From: Lepeophtheirus salmonis
Lineage: Eukaryota > Arthropoda > Copepoda > Siphonostomatoida > Caligidae
DNA length: 64,000 nucleotides
Assembly (NCBI RefSeq): GCF_016086655.4
Contig: NC_052140.2
Coordinates: forward strand, 18,724,001-18,788,000
Direction of reading: 5' to 3'
Below, piece after piece: positions 48,537 to 59,516 of the stretch. A model generated the notes under the pieces. The model saw only the letters and a list, made by a program, of their open reading frames with translations, ran no database searches and was not told the origin of the DNA. Both the position numbers and the translations under genes were made by a program. Every line of letters starts with the position of its first letter. Within the stretch, counting starts at the first letter, position 1.

Positions 48537-49150
48537 TAGTGATGGGATGATTCCCCAAACAAATCGTAAGCCCGTTTCCGGTGCAATTTTAGTAAAAATT
48601 AGCTATGCCGATTATGATTCTTCAATAATTTAAATATTAGTTAAAAAATATTAATTTTGCTATTAGGAGCATCAACAGGATTATATTTTAGGGGCTTGGT
48701 TTTTTGATTTTTTTTTTAAATTAAATATTTAAAAAAAATTCAAAAATCAGAGATTTAAAAAAATTCAAACATTAAAGTTTTAAAAAAAATTCAAAAAGTA
48801 AAGATTTAAAAACAATTCAAAAAGTAAAGATTTAAAAAAAATTCAAAAATAAAAGATTTAAAAAAAATTCAAAAATTAAATTTTAATTTTTTTAAATGTT
48901 TGAAATTTTTTTTTCAAGTATACAATTGGATATTTGTATAAATATTTCAACAAAAATTTCAAAATCCCTTGGCTATTCACATTCGATATTTATACAAATA
49001 TGTCCACAAAAAAATTAAAAAATCTATAGTTATTAACAAAATATAACACTTTGCAAAAAAAAAAAAAAAAAAAAACTTCATCCACAGTTGTTCACAAAAA
49101 AAAAATTTTGAAAAAATTTAAAATTCAAAAATTCCTTATTTTTTGTGGGG
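48537..49150. mobile_element. hAT-like element start with low-complexity body
   Basis: Begins TAGTGATGGGATGATTCCCC, similar to the starts at 7301 and 16978. The body is mostly A/T runs including the minisatellite at 48728-48880 and a 20-base A run near 49056-49075. No matching right end found. Boundary is a guess. Confidence 0.4.
48728..48880. repeat. Minisatellite, about six 26-bp units
   Basis: Each unit is close to tttaaaaaaaattcaaaaa plus a short variable end (tcagaga, gtaaaga, taaaaga). I count six units, the second being 25 bp. Adjacent units differ at one or two positions. Confidence 0.85.
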
Positions 49151-49227
49151 AGGGGTTTTTTAATTTTTATAACATAGAAAAATATGAAATAGTTTTATAT
49201 CAATAATAAATATAAATCACAAATTAA

Positions 49228-49366
49228 AAATTATTTTCCCGATGTCCCACCTAGAACTGGGGCAATATCTCTGAGGAAACTTTCCGTAATGTCTATACCC
49301 AAGTGCCTCTTCGTCTTGTAATCTGTTGAAAGTGCGTCTAATTCGAAGCAAAGTTTTGCTTTAAAT
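49228..49366 (-). pseudogene. Exon- or transposase-like fragment, possibly hAT
   Basis: On the minus strand one frame is open for 44 codons: FKAKLCFELDALSTDYKTKR, then HLGIDITESFLRDIAPVLGG and TSGK-stop. The pattern L-C-F-E-L-D ... R-x-L-G-I resembles the first catalytic Asp region of hAT transposases (L-x-x-D-x-x-T ... L-G-I-N-V). It lies next to a hAT-like terminal sequence, which fits. It is too short to be sure and may be a host exon. Confidence 0.3.
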
Positions 49367-50024
49367 TAATTGATTTTTCAATTTGATCAATTTTACAAAA
49401 GTGTATTATAATTTATAAATTTATGTTGTATTTCTGAAATAAAATATATCTTCACAAATGTATTTATCACCCGTTAGATGCTGAAATCTTGTACTAAATT
49501 TATTGAAATTGGAGTCAAATAGCCGTGGGTAATTGATGAAGTAATAAAAAAGGGTTGCAACTATTCCGGATCTACCATATTCATTTGCTTATTGAATATA
49601 TTAATTATAAATTTATATATGATTATTTTTTATATGAAGCAGAAGAATTGTATAATCAAACCCAATTCTTTAGTTACTTCATATATGGAAATATGAAGAT
49701 AGAAATATTTTCTATTCAAATTAAAGAGAATCCATACTGAGAATATATTTATTTTCAGAATAGGGAATATATGTACTATCATTATTAAATAGGTATGTTT
49801 GATTTGAAGTTTTTATTGAAATATATTATAAAAATCCCAATATTTATTATTCCAAGACATTTTTCTTTTGGAAGGAACAGCATTTTTACGGTTCACTAAA
49901 TATATGAACCTATACAAGACTAAAAGATAAAGTCCATTATTTCTCTAGTATTTACAAAAATCAACATGAAAATCCGTAATTAATATATTTATTTAAATAA
50001 AAACAAACCATTGTATGTCGTATG
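49367..50024. other. AT-rich stretch, nothing recognised
   Basis: Open frame 49555-49740 has the amino-acid mix of random AT-rich sequence. Confidence 0.5.
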
Positions 50025-50430
50025 TCTTGAGGCTTACCCGATATATTTGATCTCAGCCTCGATCACGGGCTCCATACAGCCTCTGATGTGGGAGCAGGTA
50101 TTGATGACGTGGTCCCTGAACATGAATACGAAGTGTTCCTTAATGATAGTCATCAGACTTATCTTAGTTTTGCTGGGTGTACCCATACAAAATAATCCAT
50201 TGTGTTAAGATCAGGGCTTGTGGGGCCACAAATATAGCAGATTTGTATCTGATAAAAATGGCATTTGATTTCATCGTTAGCACATAAAAAACTGTTAACT
50301 GTCTTGTCTAATACTACAAGGTCCTTCACTATCGAGACAAAAGACCTCTTTTGGGACGGGTCAAAGATGGTGAGCTTTATATCGATTAACTCTGCCTCCC
50401 TGGCGTTCTTGAAGTCCTCTTTTGTAAATT
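50025..50430 (-). pseudogene. Mariner/Tc1-type transposase C-terminal remnant
   Basis: On the minus strand, KNAREAELIDIKLTIFDPSQ and KRSFVSIVKDLVVLDKTVNS run to ICYICGPTSPDLNTMDYFVW (about 50245-50185). The last is the third catalytic motif, S-P-D-L-N-P-M-D-Y, kept apart from Pro changed to Thr. A one-base shift leads to KISLMTIIKEHFVFMFRDHV and an ending EAEIKYIG (about 50045-50025). The first two catalytic motifs are not seen. Different in sequence from families A-D. Confidence 0.65.
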
Positions 50431-51770
50431 AGATTTTGATTTATAGTTATTCCATTGTGACGAAAATAAACTACATGAATGTTTATTGTATGTATACTAC
50501 ATATGAATTGAAAAAAGAACAATTTGAGGATAACATTTCATCTTCGTGCCCTTTAGGTTTTTTTAATATCAGTATGATAAGATTATAATATAAAACAACA
50601 TAAAAATAACATTCTTTGGTCTATGAAAGGTTAAATAACTATATTAAATTTTCCAAATCTAAAATATGGTATACTTTTAAACATATTCTTAAGAACAAAC
50701 GACTAAACAGGAGCAAGACATATGCAGCAGGTTGATTATTGATTATAAACAGATGAGTCTTATCGGAAAACAAGGCTTTCGACTTTGTTTTACTACAGTC
50801 TAAAGCCGTAATAGCAAACAAGGATGTGTTACATCCTCAGGAACTGAGAGCAATTGTTATTACTGCAGTAGCAAGATATGACGCACGTTCCATTAGAGTT
50901 CCGTCTCTACTGAAAAATTTGTGGATTTTGGCTAGATAAAAAATTAAGTACCTCTTGTCAATTTCAAGACACCATTTAAGGGCTATAAATTTGTTTTTAA
51001 AGACAATAATAGATTTCAATTTGAGACTCACTTTTTTAATTTTTCTCAATTATCATAGTTTTTTTGTCAATGTGTTTTTTTTTATCTCAGATAGAATTGA
51101 TTTCATAAGTTTTATATATATCTATTTTATATATATATTAATAACATTGCAATGTAATCTTAACCCAAAGCTTCAATTTTAAACCATATGTTTAATTATG
51201 TATTTATTTACGATAACTCTTTGGTATTTGAGAGTACAAAAATAAACCTTATTTAAAATGTTCTGTAGTTTGTTTTGATTATTACTAATTATGGTAAGAA
51301 ATTAAATTCATGAAGAATCTTGACTCTTATTTTTAGCTTATAATAATAATATAGTTCAACTTTGTTTTTTTCAAAAAATTATCGGTCCCACATATCAAAC
51401 TTTGTATTTTCTTTTTCATACAGAGTCTTTCCTTATAAATACATTATCTATTTTTTATATTTATATCATAATGAAATATAATCATTAATAACAGATTAAT
51501 GTTAATTTTCATATAAACAATTAAGGTTTTTATTCTGCACGATAGTACAAATCAGGTTAGTCGTACTCACAAACTCCATAAAATATATTATACGAAAATA
51601 TACACTTATTTTATATAAAGTATGTTTATGTCAGAACATAACTTTTCACAATACCCGTTTTCAAAATACGATAAAGGCGATCTAACTACATAAAAACGGC
51701 CCACGTTAATCTATTAAATATTGAAAAAATACATATATTATTCCTATGGATTTATTTTTCTATAAATATT
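50431..51770. other. AT-rich stretch, nothing recognised
   Basis: No motif in the open frames at 50639-51182. Confidence 0.5.
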
Positions 51771-52060
51771 TATCTCATTGGCAATCAAAATAGTGCTTAC
51801 ATATGACGGTCAGACTCGAGAATATCTATTAATCTATCCGTATTTTCGATAATTGGCCTTCCTGAGCGTGGTACATTTTGAAACATCAACATCATCGAAA
51901 GGTAAACGGCAAAATCAAAAATACCTGTAATTGGTTATTACAATATCAAAAATATAAGCAATATTCCCATTTTTAGCCACCTGGCTTGCGTATTCGCATT
52001 GTTTGAAGAGAATCTATAAAATATGACGTATTGTCTCTTTTCTGGTATCTATCTTTGACA
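51771..52060 (-). pseudogene. Mariner transposase N-terminal remnant (family C), second copy
   Basis: The minus strand reads KETIRHIL, CEYASQVAK near 52040-51960, then PRSGRPIIENTDRLIDILES with DRH (about 51875-51800). After a frame change it continues VSTILIANEI. The S-G-R-P linker is intact here, unlike in the copy at 15441-15690, which confirms the assignment of both. It ends before the second half of the protein. Confidence 0.72.
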
Positions 52061-52458
52061 ACTGCTCAATCAATTCTCAATCACAAACTGTGAAAGAAGG
52101 TTTTTTTTAGTAAGAAATTGGGTATCTCTACCACCATTCAGCGTAATCTGATTACACTTATACATGGTGAGATAACATTACTCAAGGGATCTATTAGAAA
52201 AATAATATATTACTATATACTACACGAATCTTGTATGGAAATTATATCAGAAAAATGAAATTCAACATGAAAGTAGGTGAAGACATAACAATTATGTGAA
52301 TATAAAACCACATGATTAATGAATGCCCCCCTATGAACGACTACACCTGGCCAAATTTAAAAATAAACTAAATACATATCGGAATTTATCCCCATAAATG
52401 AGTTCAGTCTGAATTCTGCAAAATCCTTTCACAAACTCAAAACAAAAGTCATTTTGTG

Positions 52459-52947
52459 TGGTCATTGAAATCTGAACACTTATTAATTCCATAGTAAATA
52501 CAGATTGAGTGATTGAAACTCATATATATCTCTATAAATTAACGCATAAACAATTAGTTACAAAACAAAACAAGTTTGAGCTCTCTAGTTGAAGTAAAAG
52601 TCGAGGAAATGATACTTGACCGTGATCGAGGAATTTTCATTCGTGCACTCATTGACCCTGGGCGTCTCCAGAACCACTGTCTCTGGCTTCAGCAAGATCA
52701 AAACGTTGGAGAGGAAGAAGGTATCTTTCAAAAAGGTAAACTGGATCCAGAGGAGTTACAGAAAGCACCCATGGCTAATCTCCTCATGTTCATGAGGGTC
52801 CATGCAAGAGATCTTGGGATTTCGCACCATACTTTGTCAGATATACATCTATTTATGATATGAATTTTTTTGAAATTATTTTGTTCAATTATATCTTGTT
52901 GAAGTTTAAAACTAATGGTTTTCAGATTTTAAATAACCACTTGGTAC
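52459..52947 (+). mobile_element. Short deletion derivative of family A mariner
   Basis: Left end TGTGTGGTCATTGAAATCTG, family leader with acgcataaacaattagttac and gagctctc. Then the transposase start: GKLDPEELQKAPMANLLMFM at about 52735-52794 and VHARDLGISHHT to 52835. At that point it passes directly into the 3' leader (ttgaagtttaaaactaatgg) and the right end ttttaaataaccacttgg near 52947. All catalytic coding is lost. The deletion differs from that in the 12521, 35260 and 60800 copies. Confidence 0.72.
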
Positions 52948-53577
52948 ATTCTTGTTTGAATTGTGTTTATTTCCTTGTTCTCATAAGAGCTCGCAGCTTA
53001 TCTTATAAAACGTTATGACATCTAAAAGGCTATCCTCCAGAATTTTATTCTCTTGTCTTTGTTACAACGTTAATTTACTTTTTCTTTTTTTTAAATCCGG
53101 GCAGGTCAAATTTTATACAACTAAAGTAATAAATGACTCATTTTGCTTCTTTATGCGACATTGATTGAAGCCGAAAGGAAACACCGCTTTTATTTTCATT
53201 TAAACTTAATTACTTTAGTAAATAATTCAAGTTATTACAAGTTCAAAAAAGGACGTGTACCATGACACAAATCCATTATTACTTAAAAAAATACAACCTT
53301 TGAGATCCTATCTATTTATCAAAGATATGTAAGACTCATTCAGTTTTTTTAAACTCCTACGAATATTGGCCATGAAAAATCGTAGGAGTTTATCATTAAA
53401 TATAATTAACTATGTTTAAAATATTATATTTTTATGAATACTGTTATAAATATATATAGAAACTATCTTTTGAACCAAGTTAACTTATTCAATTTGTTTT
53501 GTATATAAAAAAAAAGGGGATACCCCATTTTGTAATGAATTTACTTCCGGAGTTAGACAGCGTTCAAAAGTTGAGGT
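52948..53577. other. AT-rich stretch, nothing recognised
   Basis: An 18-bp dyad (cctacgaat... / cgtaggagtt) near 53355-53388 could be a short hairpin. No coding call. Confidence 0.4.
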
Positions 53578-53856
53578 TCATATTTTGTAAAATAAGTATG
53601 TTATGTTTTTCTGTAGAATAAATATAAAAAATAGTCCTGTTGAAACATAGAATGTAACAACGTAGCTCAATGAACTCTTGGGATAAATTATTCTCCTCAA
53701 CTTAACCTGTGTAGGATTGTAGCTCGGTTGTTCCTTGAGAAGAAAATATACTTCAGGTATATGGAAATCAAAAATAATTCCTAGGTTAGATGGATTAGGA
53801 ATAACTATACACTTTTCACGAAACTTTCCCAATCTCACATTTTCCTTTTAATTATT
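53578..53856 (-). CDS. Unidentified open frame, no ATG
   Basis: Open for about 90 codons between stops: RLGKFREKCIVIPNPSNLGI, then FDFHIPEVYFLLKEQPSYNP and TQVKLRRIIYPKSSLSYVVT, ending with a hydrophobic stretch TFYVSTGLFFIFIL and ITYLFYKI. The composition is somewhat protein-like. There is no in-frame ATG at the start, no good splice acceptor upstream, and no motif that I recognise. It may be chance. Confidence 0.22.
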
Positions 53857-54094
53857 CAAGGGTTCTTATTTATGACTGTTGTGATGCTTTAGACTTCTGA
53901 CAATGCCATTCATTAGAAGTTTTGACTAATAAAGTATTCATCAGCGAGTGTTCTGTGGATAATGAAGTTAGTGAACGAAGAGGAGCTCTCCAGGAAGTTG
54001 TTGGAGTAGGATAACCACTCCAAAAACGTTATCAATCATTTCGAAACAACCTTATTCTGTTTACTGTTTAATTAAAATTAATCTGAATGATTCA

Positions 54095-54185
54095 TATCTG
54101 TGTCCCAAGGGAGAATCTTTTCATTTCATTTGAGTCAACCCTCCAAAACTGTAGAACCCTCATGAGTTATACAAAACTCATCTGA
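54095..54185. repeat. Fragment of a two-copy dispersed repeat
   Basis: Partner of 8500-8605, sharing tcccaagggaga, caaccctccaaaac and tcatgag in order. Confidence 0.4.
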
Positions 54186-54376
54186 TAGTTAGTTACAAAT
54201 AGAGTACTAGGATAGGGAGATAAGGACAGGCCATGAAACCCCTATTTATGCTTGAACATTAAAAAAAATTTGCCTCTATTTTTCCATAATATATTCCCTC
54301 AATATTTCGATCAATCCCCGACCAGGCATGTTAAAGACAGAGGGTCGATTAAACACTTTTAACTTTACGGTCTTCC

Positions 54377-54570
54377 TTAGTGTTGTGTCAGTTCTTATTA
54401 AGGACTGAAGATTGCAGTCCTGTCCAGTTACACTATGCATATCAGTCCTAAAACATATTAAATTATGTTCTTGATGACGTCATTCCATTTTATTACTTAT
54501 TTGTTTAATCAGTTCTCAGTCCGAAGGACCTATGTTATTAGCTGAATAGACCTAAAACATAAGGAACGGC
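54377..54570. repeat. Dispersed repeat with TTAGTGTTGT end
   Basis: Starts TTAGTGTTGTGTCAGTTCTT. The right end of the copy at 58495-58718, reverse complemented, starts TTAGTGTTGTTACAGCCCTT, so this is an element terminus. Inside are atcagtcctaaaac, tgatgacgtcattcc and agtccgaaggac, shared with 5355-5520. The far end of this copy is lost. Confidence 0.5.
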
Positions 54571-54829
54571 AAAATGCTATCCCTGACTTCTTTATTTTAA
54601 AACAAAAACGTATAAAGGAATGATAGAAACTAAAAAGTTTCAAAAAATGGAAGGTTATTATTGAGTTTTACACAGTTTGCCAGTCTGGAAGTTAAAGTCT
54701 AATATCTCTGGGAAAAAAAAGAGAAAATGAAAAATATAGTGTTCGTCAGTGTAAAAAGTATTGCTTGCAGAAATGAGGGGGATTTTACATCTGGTTAGGC
54801 CCTCAAACATCAATTGGAGCTTGGCGATC

Positions 54830-55560
54830 GATAGAGACAAGGAGTTCCCTTGTCTGTGAAAAAAAAAAATCTCTTCTGAAGTCGTTTGCTACCGAGGTAC
54901 TTGTCTTCCTCTGCTGGGCAAGAGGTCTCAGTAATGTCAATGGATATGAGATGGGTGATATTCTTGCCAGAAATGGAGTTGTGAATCGACCTCGTACCCA
55001 AATTTCTGTTATCCCTGGGTCATCTTTTATGGAGAAGGTATCATCCCATTATATTAGCAAATGCAGACACTTTGGTCAAACCTTGATTATTGCCGTCAAT
55101 GCCACACCATGCTTCCAAAAGTTAGACTTTGGAGGTGGAAGTATCTCATGGATTTTTCGAAAGGAAAAGTGAACTCCTTGATTCAGTTTACCACTTGTAT
55201 CCTAGAGCGACAATATCACCTTATGCACCATGAAGTTAGCCCAATATTTTGTGGGTGTATTTTAAGAAATGACGAACCACTTCATCTAGCTCATGAATGT
55301 CCTAAATTTATAATTGGATGAACACAGCTTTGGTACAATTTTCGACCTTTTCAAGGACATTCCGTCTCTATCCTCTCCAGTTTGTTGATGAATTCAGAGG
55401 CCAGGCTCTCGTTGAGCAATGCACCATCCATAGAAAACGTTTAGGACAGACTGCAATAGGAGATCTAAACTGGCAAAGTATTACAGGGGCATCACAAATT
55501 AAAGTTATTTTAACATGTGCCCGTTCTGATTGTATATTTTTATACGATGTTTAGCATTAA
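54830..55560 (+). pseudogene. LINE ORF2 3' end: RNase H domain and Cys-rich tail (I-like)
   Basis: SLVCEKKKSLLKSFATEVLV runs into FLCWARGLSNVNGYEMGDIL and ARNG (about 54848-54975). This matches the last part of a LINE-encoded RNase H, W-V-P-G-H-x-x-I-x-G-N-E-x-A-D-x-L-A, with the final catalytic Asp kept. Then VVNRPRTQISVIPGSSF. A frame change near 55060 gives TLWSNLDYCRQCHTMLPKV, a C-terminal L-E-R-Q-Y-H-L region, and FCGCILRNDEPLHLAHECPK (about 55240-55305). The Cys/His spacing of that last piece is usual for this tail. The stretch 55318-55554 continues to the end (ITGASQIKVILTCARSD). A reverse transcriptase was not found upstream. RNase H places it in the I group, unlike the other LINEs here. 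Confidence 0.72.
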
Positions 55561-56050
55561 TGTTAAAGAATTTACAAAGAAAGTGTAACAAAAATGCTAT
55601 AAACGAAGGTATCTAAGCCTCTGGTGTGGATAAACACCCCCCCAAGGAAGAAATAAGGATAAATATTCACAAGAGTAAATAATATGATAAAAGAGTTATA
55701 ATAATTATATTTGTATATTTATACTTAGTATTTCACGATGAGAGAAATAGAATACTTTAATACATACTGTGTACACATACAAAAAAAAATATTGTTTATT
55801 TTATTTAAAAGCTTTATCAAATAAATAAGTTGACAAATAAATTCAATTACTTGAATGTACATAAATTTGTATATTAGATTGTTTCAAAATGAGATGACAA
55901 TGAAATTTTGATTAATAATGGTATTTTCGTAGTATTTAAGTGAGTTTAAGATACTGTAAATACTTAATTTTTACAAAATGTTGATTTTAAACGTTGTGTT
56001 GATAATAACAAATGACTTATACAGAAAAATAAACTTTTCGTGCATTTTAG
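55561..56050. other. AT-rich stretch with a short C run
   Basis: A C run lies at about 55637-55643. Nothing coding until the exon-like frame that follows. Confidence 0.5.
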
Positions 56051-56264
56051 TTGTAGAATTACTTGTCTGATTACATTACGTAACCCTTCGATAGTGAACT
56101 GGGATGTAATACAACCTAATATTTACAAAAATCCATCTTATTCCTTTGAATTTAAATTTTATCACCATACTTTTCAATTTACCCCTGAAACGTACAACAT
56201 GACTCAAGGACTGTTTAATAATATTAGTTTACTCGTTAGTAAAGGAAGATTTTCTAATATTTGA
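56051..56264 (+). CDS. Candidate last exon of an unidentified host gene
   Basis: The T-rich text cttttcgtgcattttag ends at 56050 as a splice acceptor. After it one frame is open for about 70 codons to TGA at 56262-56264: CRITCLITLRNPSIVNWDVI, PNIYKNPSYSFEFKFYHHTF, FTPETYNMTQGLFNNISLLV and SKGRFSNI. The residues include Trp, Pro, Cys and His in a protein-like mix. Codon use is AT-rich but the frame contains no K/N/I run. No transposon motif. I do not recognise the protein. A mariner-like remnant begins right after it, so it could also belong to a decayed element. Confidence 0.35.
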
Positions 56265-56299
56265 ATACCATTCTAGTTCAGTCAACCCCTGTGCATACA

Positions 56300-56720
56300 G
56301 GAACTATAATTAACACTTATTCGAGCAAAAAGCCAAAGGGGATCGCAATGAAAAATCTCTTAGATGCTGGAATAAAGATGGCGAGGATTATCAACACTGT
56401 GAAGTACTTTAGGAGCCAGGCTTTCAAGGTAACCGGGATGAAGAATAATTGAGAAGACTTTTCAAGGAAAGCAGGAAGTGAAGGGCATAATTTAAAGAGG
56501 GATCGAGAGTTCTTGTCAAGCTTGGAGAAGAAGAACAAGGAGGACCAAAATAAATAGATGAACTGTCCCACCATCGACTTCCCCGTGGATCTAATATTAT
56601 CACGATCCTATTGAAAGCAAGTTGAGATTGTCCTAATTAACAAGGACCCCACACCATAATCTGAAAGAGTTTATAAAGGCCCCCGGGCTTGAGAGGTGAG
56701 GAGGGATTTGAACTCACTGG
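56300..56720 (+). pseudogene. Possible mariner/Tc1 transposase N-terminal remnant
   Basis: KNLLDAGIKMARIINTVKYF (about 56350-56410) resembles a helix-turn-helix start. It is followed by KVTGMKNN, a stop, then EDFSRKAGSEGHNLKRDREF and LSSLEKKNKEDQNK. The Arg/Lys-Ala-Gly-Ser-Gly-Gly linker followed by a K-K-x-x-E-D-P pattern is seen between the two DNA-binding modules of such transposases. The region to 56720 is GC-richer than its surroundings but stops are frequent. No catalytic motif. The copy at 4430 may be related. Confidence 0.42.
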
Positions 56721-57035
56721 GCTTTTCTTTGTAGAGCATATTAGAGAGGAAAATCAACAAAACTCCACGCAAAATTGTTTGAGTATATTATAAACTAAAG
56801 GAAAGAAACTGACTTTCAAAAATGGCTGTATAAAAACTCATGAGCTAAATTGTAATGAATTTTATTGTATAAAATATTATGTAAAACCATTTTTGGTTTT
56901 ACATTAATTTTTTGACGGCAGATGTACGTTCATCACTACTCCCTTGTGATGAACGGACCTCTCTGTTCATAAAAAAAAACAAAAAACTTTAGAATCTCAC
57001 TTCTAGATTGAATCCCTGCCCACCCTGCTACGAAA
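56721..57035. other. AT-rich stretch, nothing recognised
   Basis: A dyad around gatgtacgttcatca / tgatgaacggacct at 56928-56960 may form a small hairpin. Confidence 0.4.
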
Positions 57036-57660
57036 AGATTGATCTTATCAAGTGGTACACATTTTATTATTTTCAATTTTTCAAGAGTAAAATTTAAATG
57101 TCAGGTTTTGTGAGGACATTTATTTTACAAAATTATCTGAAAATAGTGCTTTTATTCAATATGAAAGCTCTCAGCTCCAAATTTTGCCATAATTTGAGGC
57201 CTAAATCCCTTATAGACATTCACTATTTAGTCAAACTCGATCTTGGTCCACTCCTTTTGATTGAAAGCCTCTAGAGACTGAACACTCCAATGAGGAGTAG
57301 AGCACACCCTCTCCTTCAAAGCCGACTAAATAGAGTAAGTAGTCCAAAGGGTTGGCGTCTTAAAAGTGTGATGACACGGAGCTCCGTCTTGAGTGAAAAT
57401 AAAGTTGTCCTCGAATCTTTCTCTTGCAGAAGGTAACACTTTCTTATCCAGAAGTTCGAATTAAGCATCTACATTAAGCCACTCCTACTTCCCCACAAAA
57501 ATGGAAGGGCAGATTCTGCCTGTGCTATCCACAACAACCAAGACATTATTAGCGGCGAATACGTCCCTGGCACGATAAACAGTGACCCATCTTCAAAAAG
57601 TAACAAAATTTCACTTCTCCAATGCTCCATTTTACTTTTTCTCATTTGTTTTGTTTTTAA
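57036..57660 (-). pseudogene. Mariner transposase catalytic/C-terminal remnant (family B)
   Basis: Third copy of the family seen at 24673 and 32094. The 3' end agattgatcttatcaagtgg at 57036 matches the other ends. On the minus strand the order is LFEDGSLFIVPGTYSPLIMS (about 57600-57540, where the copy at 32760 has SDEKNITVDATV), then a region with FTQDGAP-like text near 57400. Next comes ANPLDYLL near 57350-57330, with the preceding S-P-D damaged, and a degraded terminus near 57190. More diverged than the 32094 copy. The first catalytic Asp region is altered. Confidence 0.6.
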
Positions 57661-58494
57661 ATGAGTCAAAACATTATATTAGGAACTTTGAGTCACAAAA
57701 CCTATCCTTCACTGAGTTTGAAGACAATAAACGAATTAACTTCTAATTTATTATAATTTAAATTAAGTCTACAACTACATCAGATCAACCCTTTATTTAT
57801 GAAGCTGGATGACCTGCATTATAAAAATTATAAAAACTGTATTTCATGGGCATATTAATTCATCAAATTTTTAAATCAAATAAGAATTTTGCAGTATTTG
57901 TTATAGCTCTTAATCAATCAATAAATAAAGGATTTGTGAATTATTTAAGAAAGTGAAAAGGTATTCTTAATGTCTTAGAACTCCTAAATATTTAAACCCA
58001 AACTGCTCAGTTAATATTCATATCATATGGCTTTAATTTTTGTACACTATCTTAGACTAACCCATATAGTGAACAAATGTTGTTTTATTTATATAACTCC
58101 TTTTTGACTGCATTTTGAAACAGTCTACACGTATACACATAATGAATTTTAATGCCACTTCAATATCCTTTTGAAACACAGTGGCATATGCTCACAATAT
58201 ATTAAAATCATGGTGGATTTTATTGTGATTTATTCACAAAAATTGTAAGGGAAAAATGTGTTTTTTTTTTTTTTTTTTTTTTTTTGAAATGGATTTGAAA
58301 TAAATTTATGGTTAGAAAACTCATTAAAGAGGGATTTTTTTTTAAATTGGAGCTATATATTTTCCATAGTAGTAAATAAAAAACCAGAAAAACCATCATA
58401 TAATAACATAAAAAACAAAATATTCTTTTTGTCACAACTTGGTAACTTAGTAGATCTGAAAATGATTTACTCAACTTGAAAGATTGATGTAATA
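57661..58494. other. AT-rich stretch with a 25-base T run
   Basis: The poly-T at 58261-58285 is the longest homopolymer in the window. No coding call. Confidence 0.55.
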
Positions 58495-58718
58495 TATGAC
58501 GACTAAAAACTATAGTTCAGTTCAGTCTCGGTACGTTCTACTTCAGTCCTAAAAACTTATTAAGTTTGGTCCAGTATGACGGAACTCAACTCTATTTCTT
58601 CTTTTTTAATCATTTTTAGTACTGACAACCCAAAATATCCGTCCCAATGACTCATAAAACCGGTTCCTAATAGTAAACTATACTGGACCGAATAAATAAG
58701 GGCTGTAACAACACTAAT
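58495..58718. repeat. Dispersed repeat with terminal TTAGTGTTGT (reverse)
   Basis: Holds cttcagtcctaaaaacttat and tggtccagtatgacgg, and ends aataagggctgtaacaacac then taa, the inverse of the start at 54377. The open frame on minus (58560-58775) is probably incidental. Confidence 0.5.
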
Positions 58719-58990
58719 TATAACAAGTTCAAAAACCTTATTATCTAAGTCTCCAGTAATTGTATAGTGCTCCATAATGTAAAGACATTAAATCCTGAAA
58801 ATTTTGGACTTTAGTTTAATCTAGGCCGTCCAGTAAATATGGAGGAAGGGCCTCTTATTCTATCTAATCAGAGAAAGACATTTTTCGAAGGAGTATCCAT
58901 CACATAGATATTATATTGTCACTTCCTTCATAGTTCATCATGTTCATATCACTTGATACACCTTTGCTATCTATAGATTACTTTACATTA

Positions 58991-59516
58991 CCGGGTGTTC
59001 CATGGAAATCTTAACCCATTAAATAAATAATGAAGGTTCAGGGATTGAAATTAAAGAATATACTAATATATTAAAGAAAACAGTTAGTTAGAAAACAAAA
59101 CAAAATAGAGCTCTCTTGCTTCCGTCTTAGACGTTGGAAAACACCCGACGGAATTATCCAAACAGTTGGGTGTCTTTAGGACCACCGTTTATGCCGTAAG
59201 CAAGTCAGAAATGCTAGAAAGGAGGAAAGGCTCTGTCGAAAAGGCCAAATTGGATCCCGAGGAGCTAAAAAACAGCCCAGGCCAATCATGTCACCGAGAT
59301 CCTTAAAGCAACGGTCAGTCCGAACTAGGACGCCATTGCAGAGGAATACATCCAATGGCATTCTGTTGCTGCCTGGAAGACATCAATGCTGCAAAGGACA
59401 GCTAGAATAATGAGTCAAAAGCTGTATTTAAAGTACTAATTTTGTTGAAATTATATTTTTATTATATAAATTATATGTTGTTAAATTTTAAATTCAAAAT
59501 TTTTCATATTTTAATG
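58991..59516 (+). mobile_element. Short deletion derivative of family A mariner
   Basis: TA at 58989-58990, then CCGGGTGTTCCATGGAAATC, the clearest 5' inverted end of this family in the window. The N-terminal transposase part is well readable: GKHPTELSKQLGVFRTTVYA, VSKSEMLERRKGSVEKAKLD, PEELKN (about 59133-59270). The next recognisable piece, ILKATVSPNWDAIAEEYIQW (about 59300-59360), belongs to the C-terminus, so the whole catalytic domain is deleted. A 3' leader (ttgttaaattttaaattcaa) and a degraded right end follow to about 59516. Confidence 0.75.

Noticed and set aside
48728..48880. Regular repeat array considered as CRISPR
   Set aside because: Units are head-to-tail without unique spacers, AT-only, in a eukaryotic transposon context.
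51060..51182. Hydrophobic frame resembling membrane segments
   Set aside because: Phe/Ile/Leu/Tyr richness follows from T-rich DNA. No start context or conservation argument.
58220..58474. 84-codon open frame on minus
   Set aside because: It contains the 25-base homopolymer, so its Lys run is translated poly-T/poly-A. No motif, and composition is that of random AT-rich DNA.
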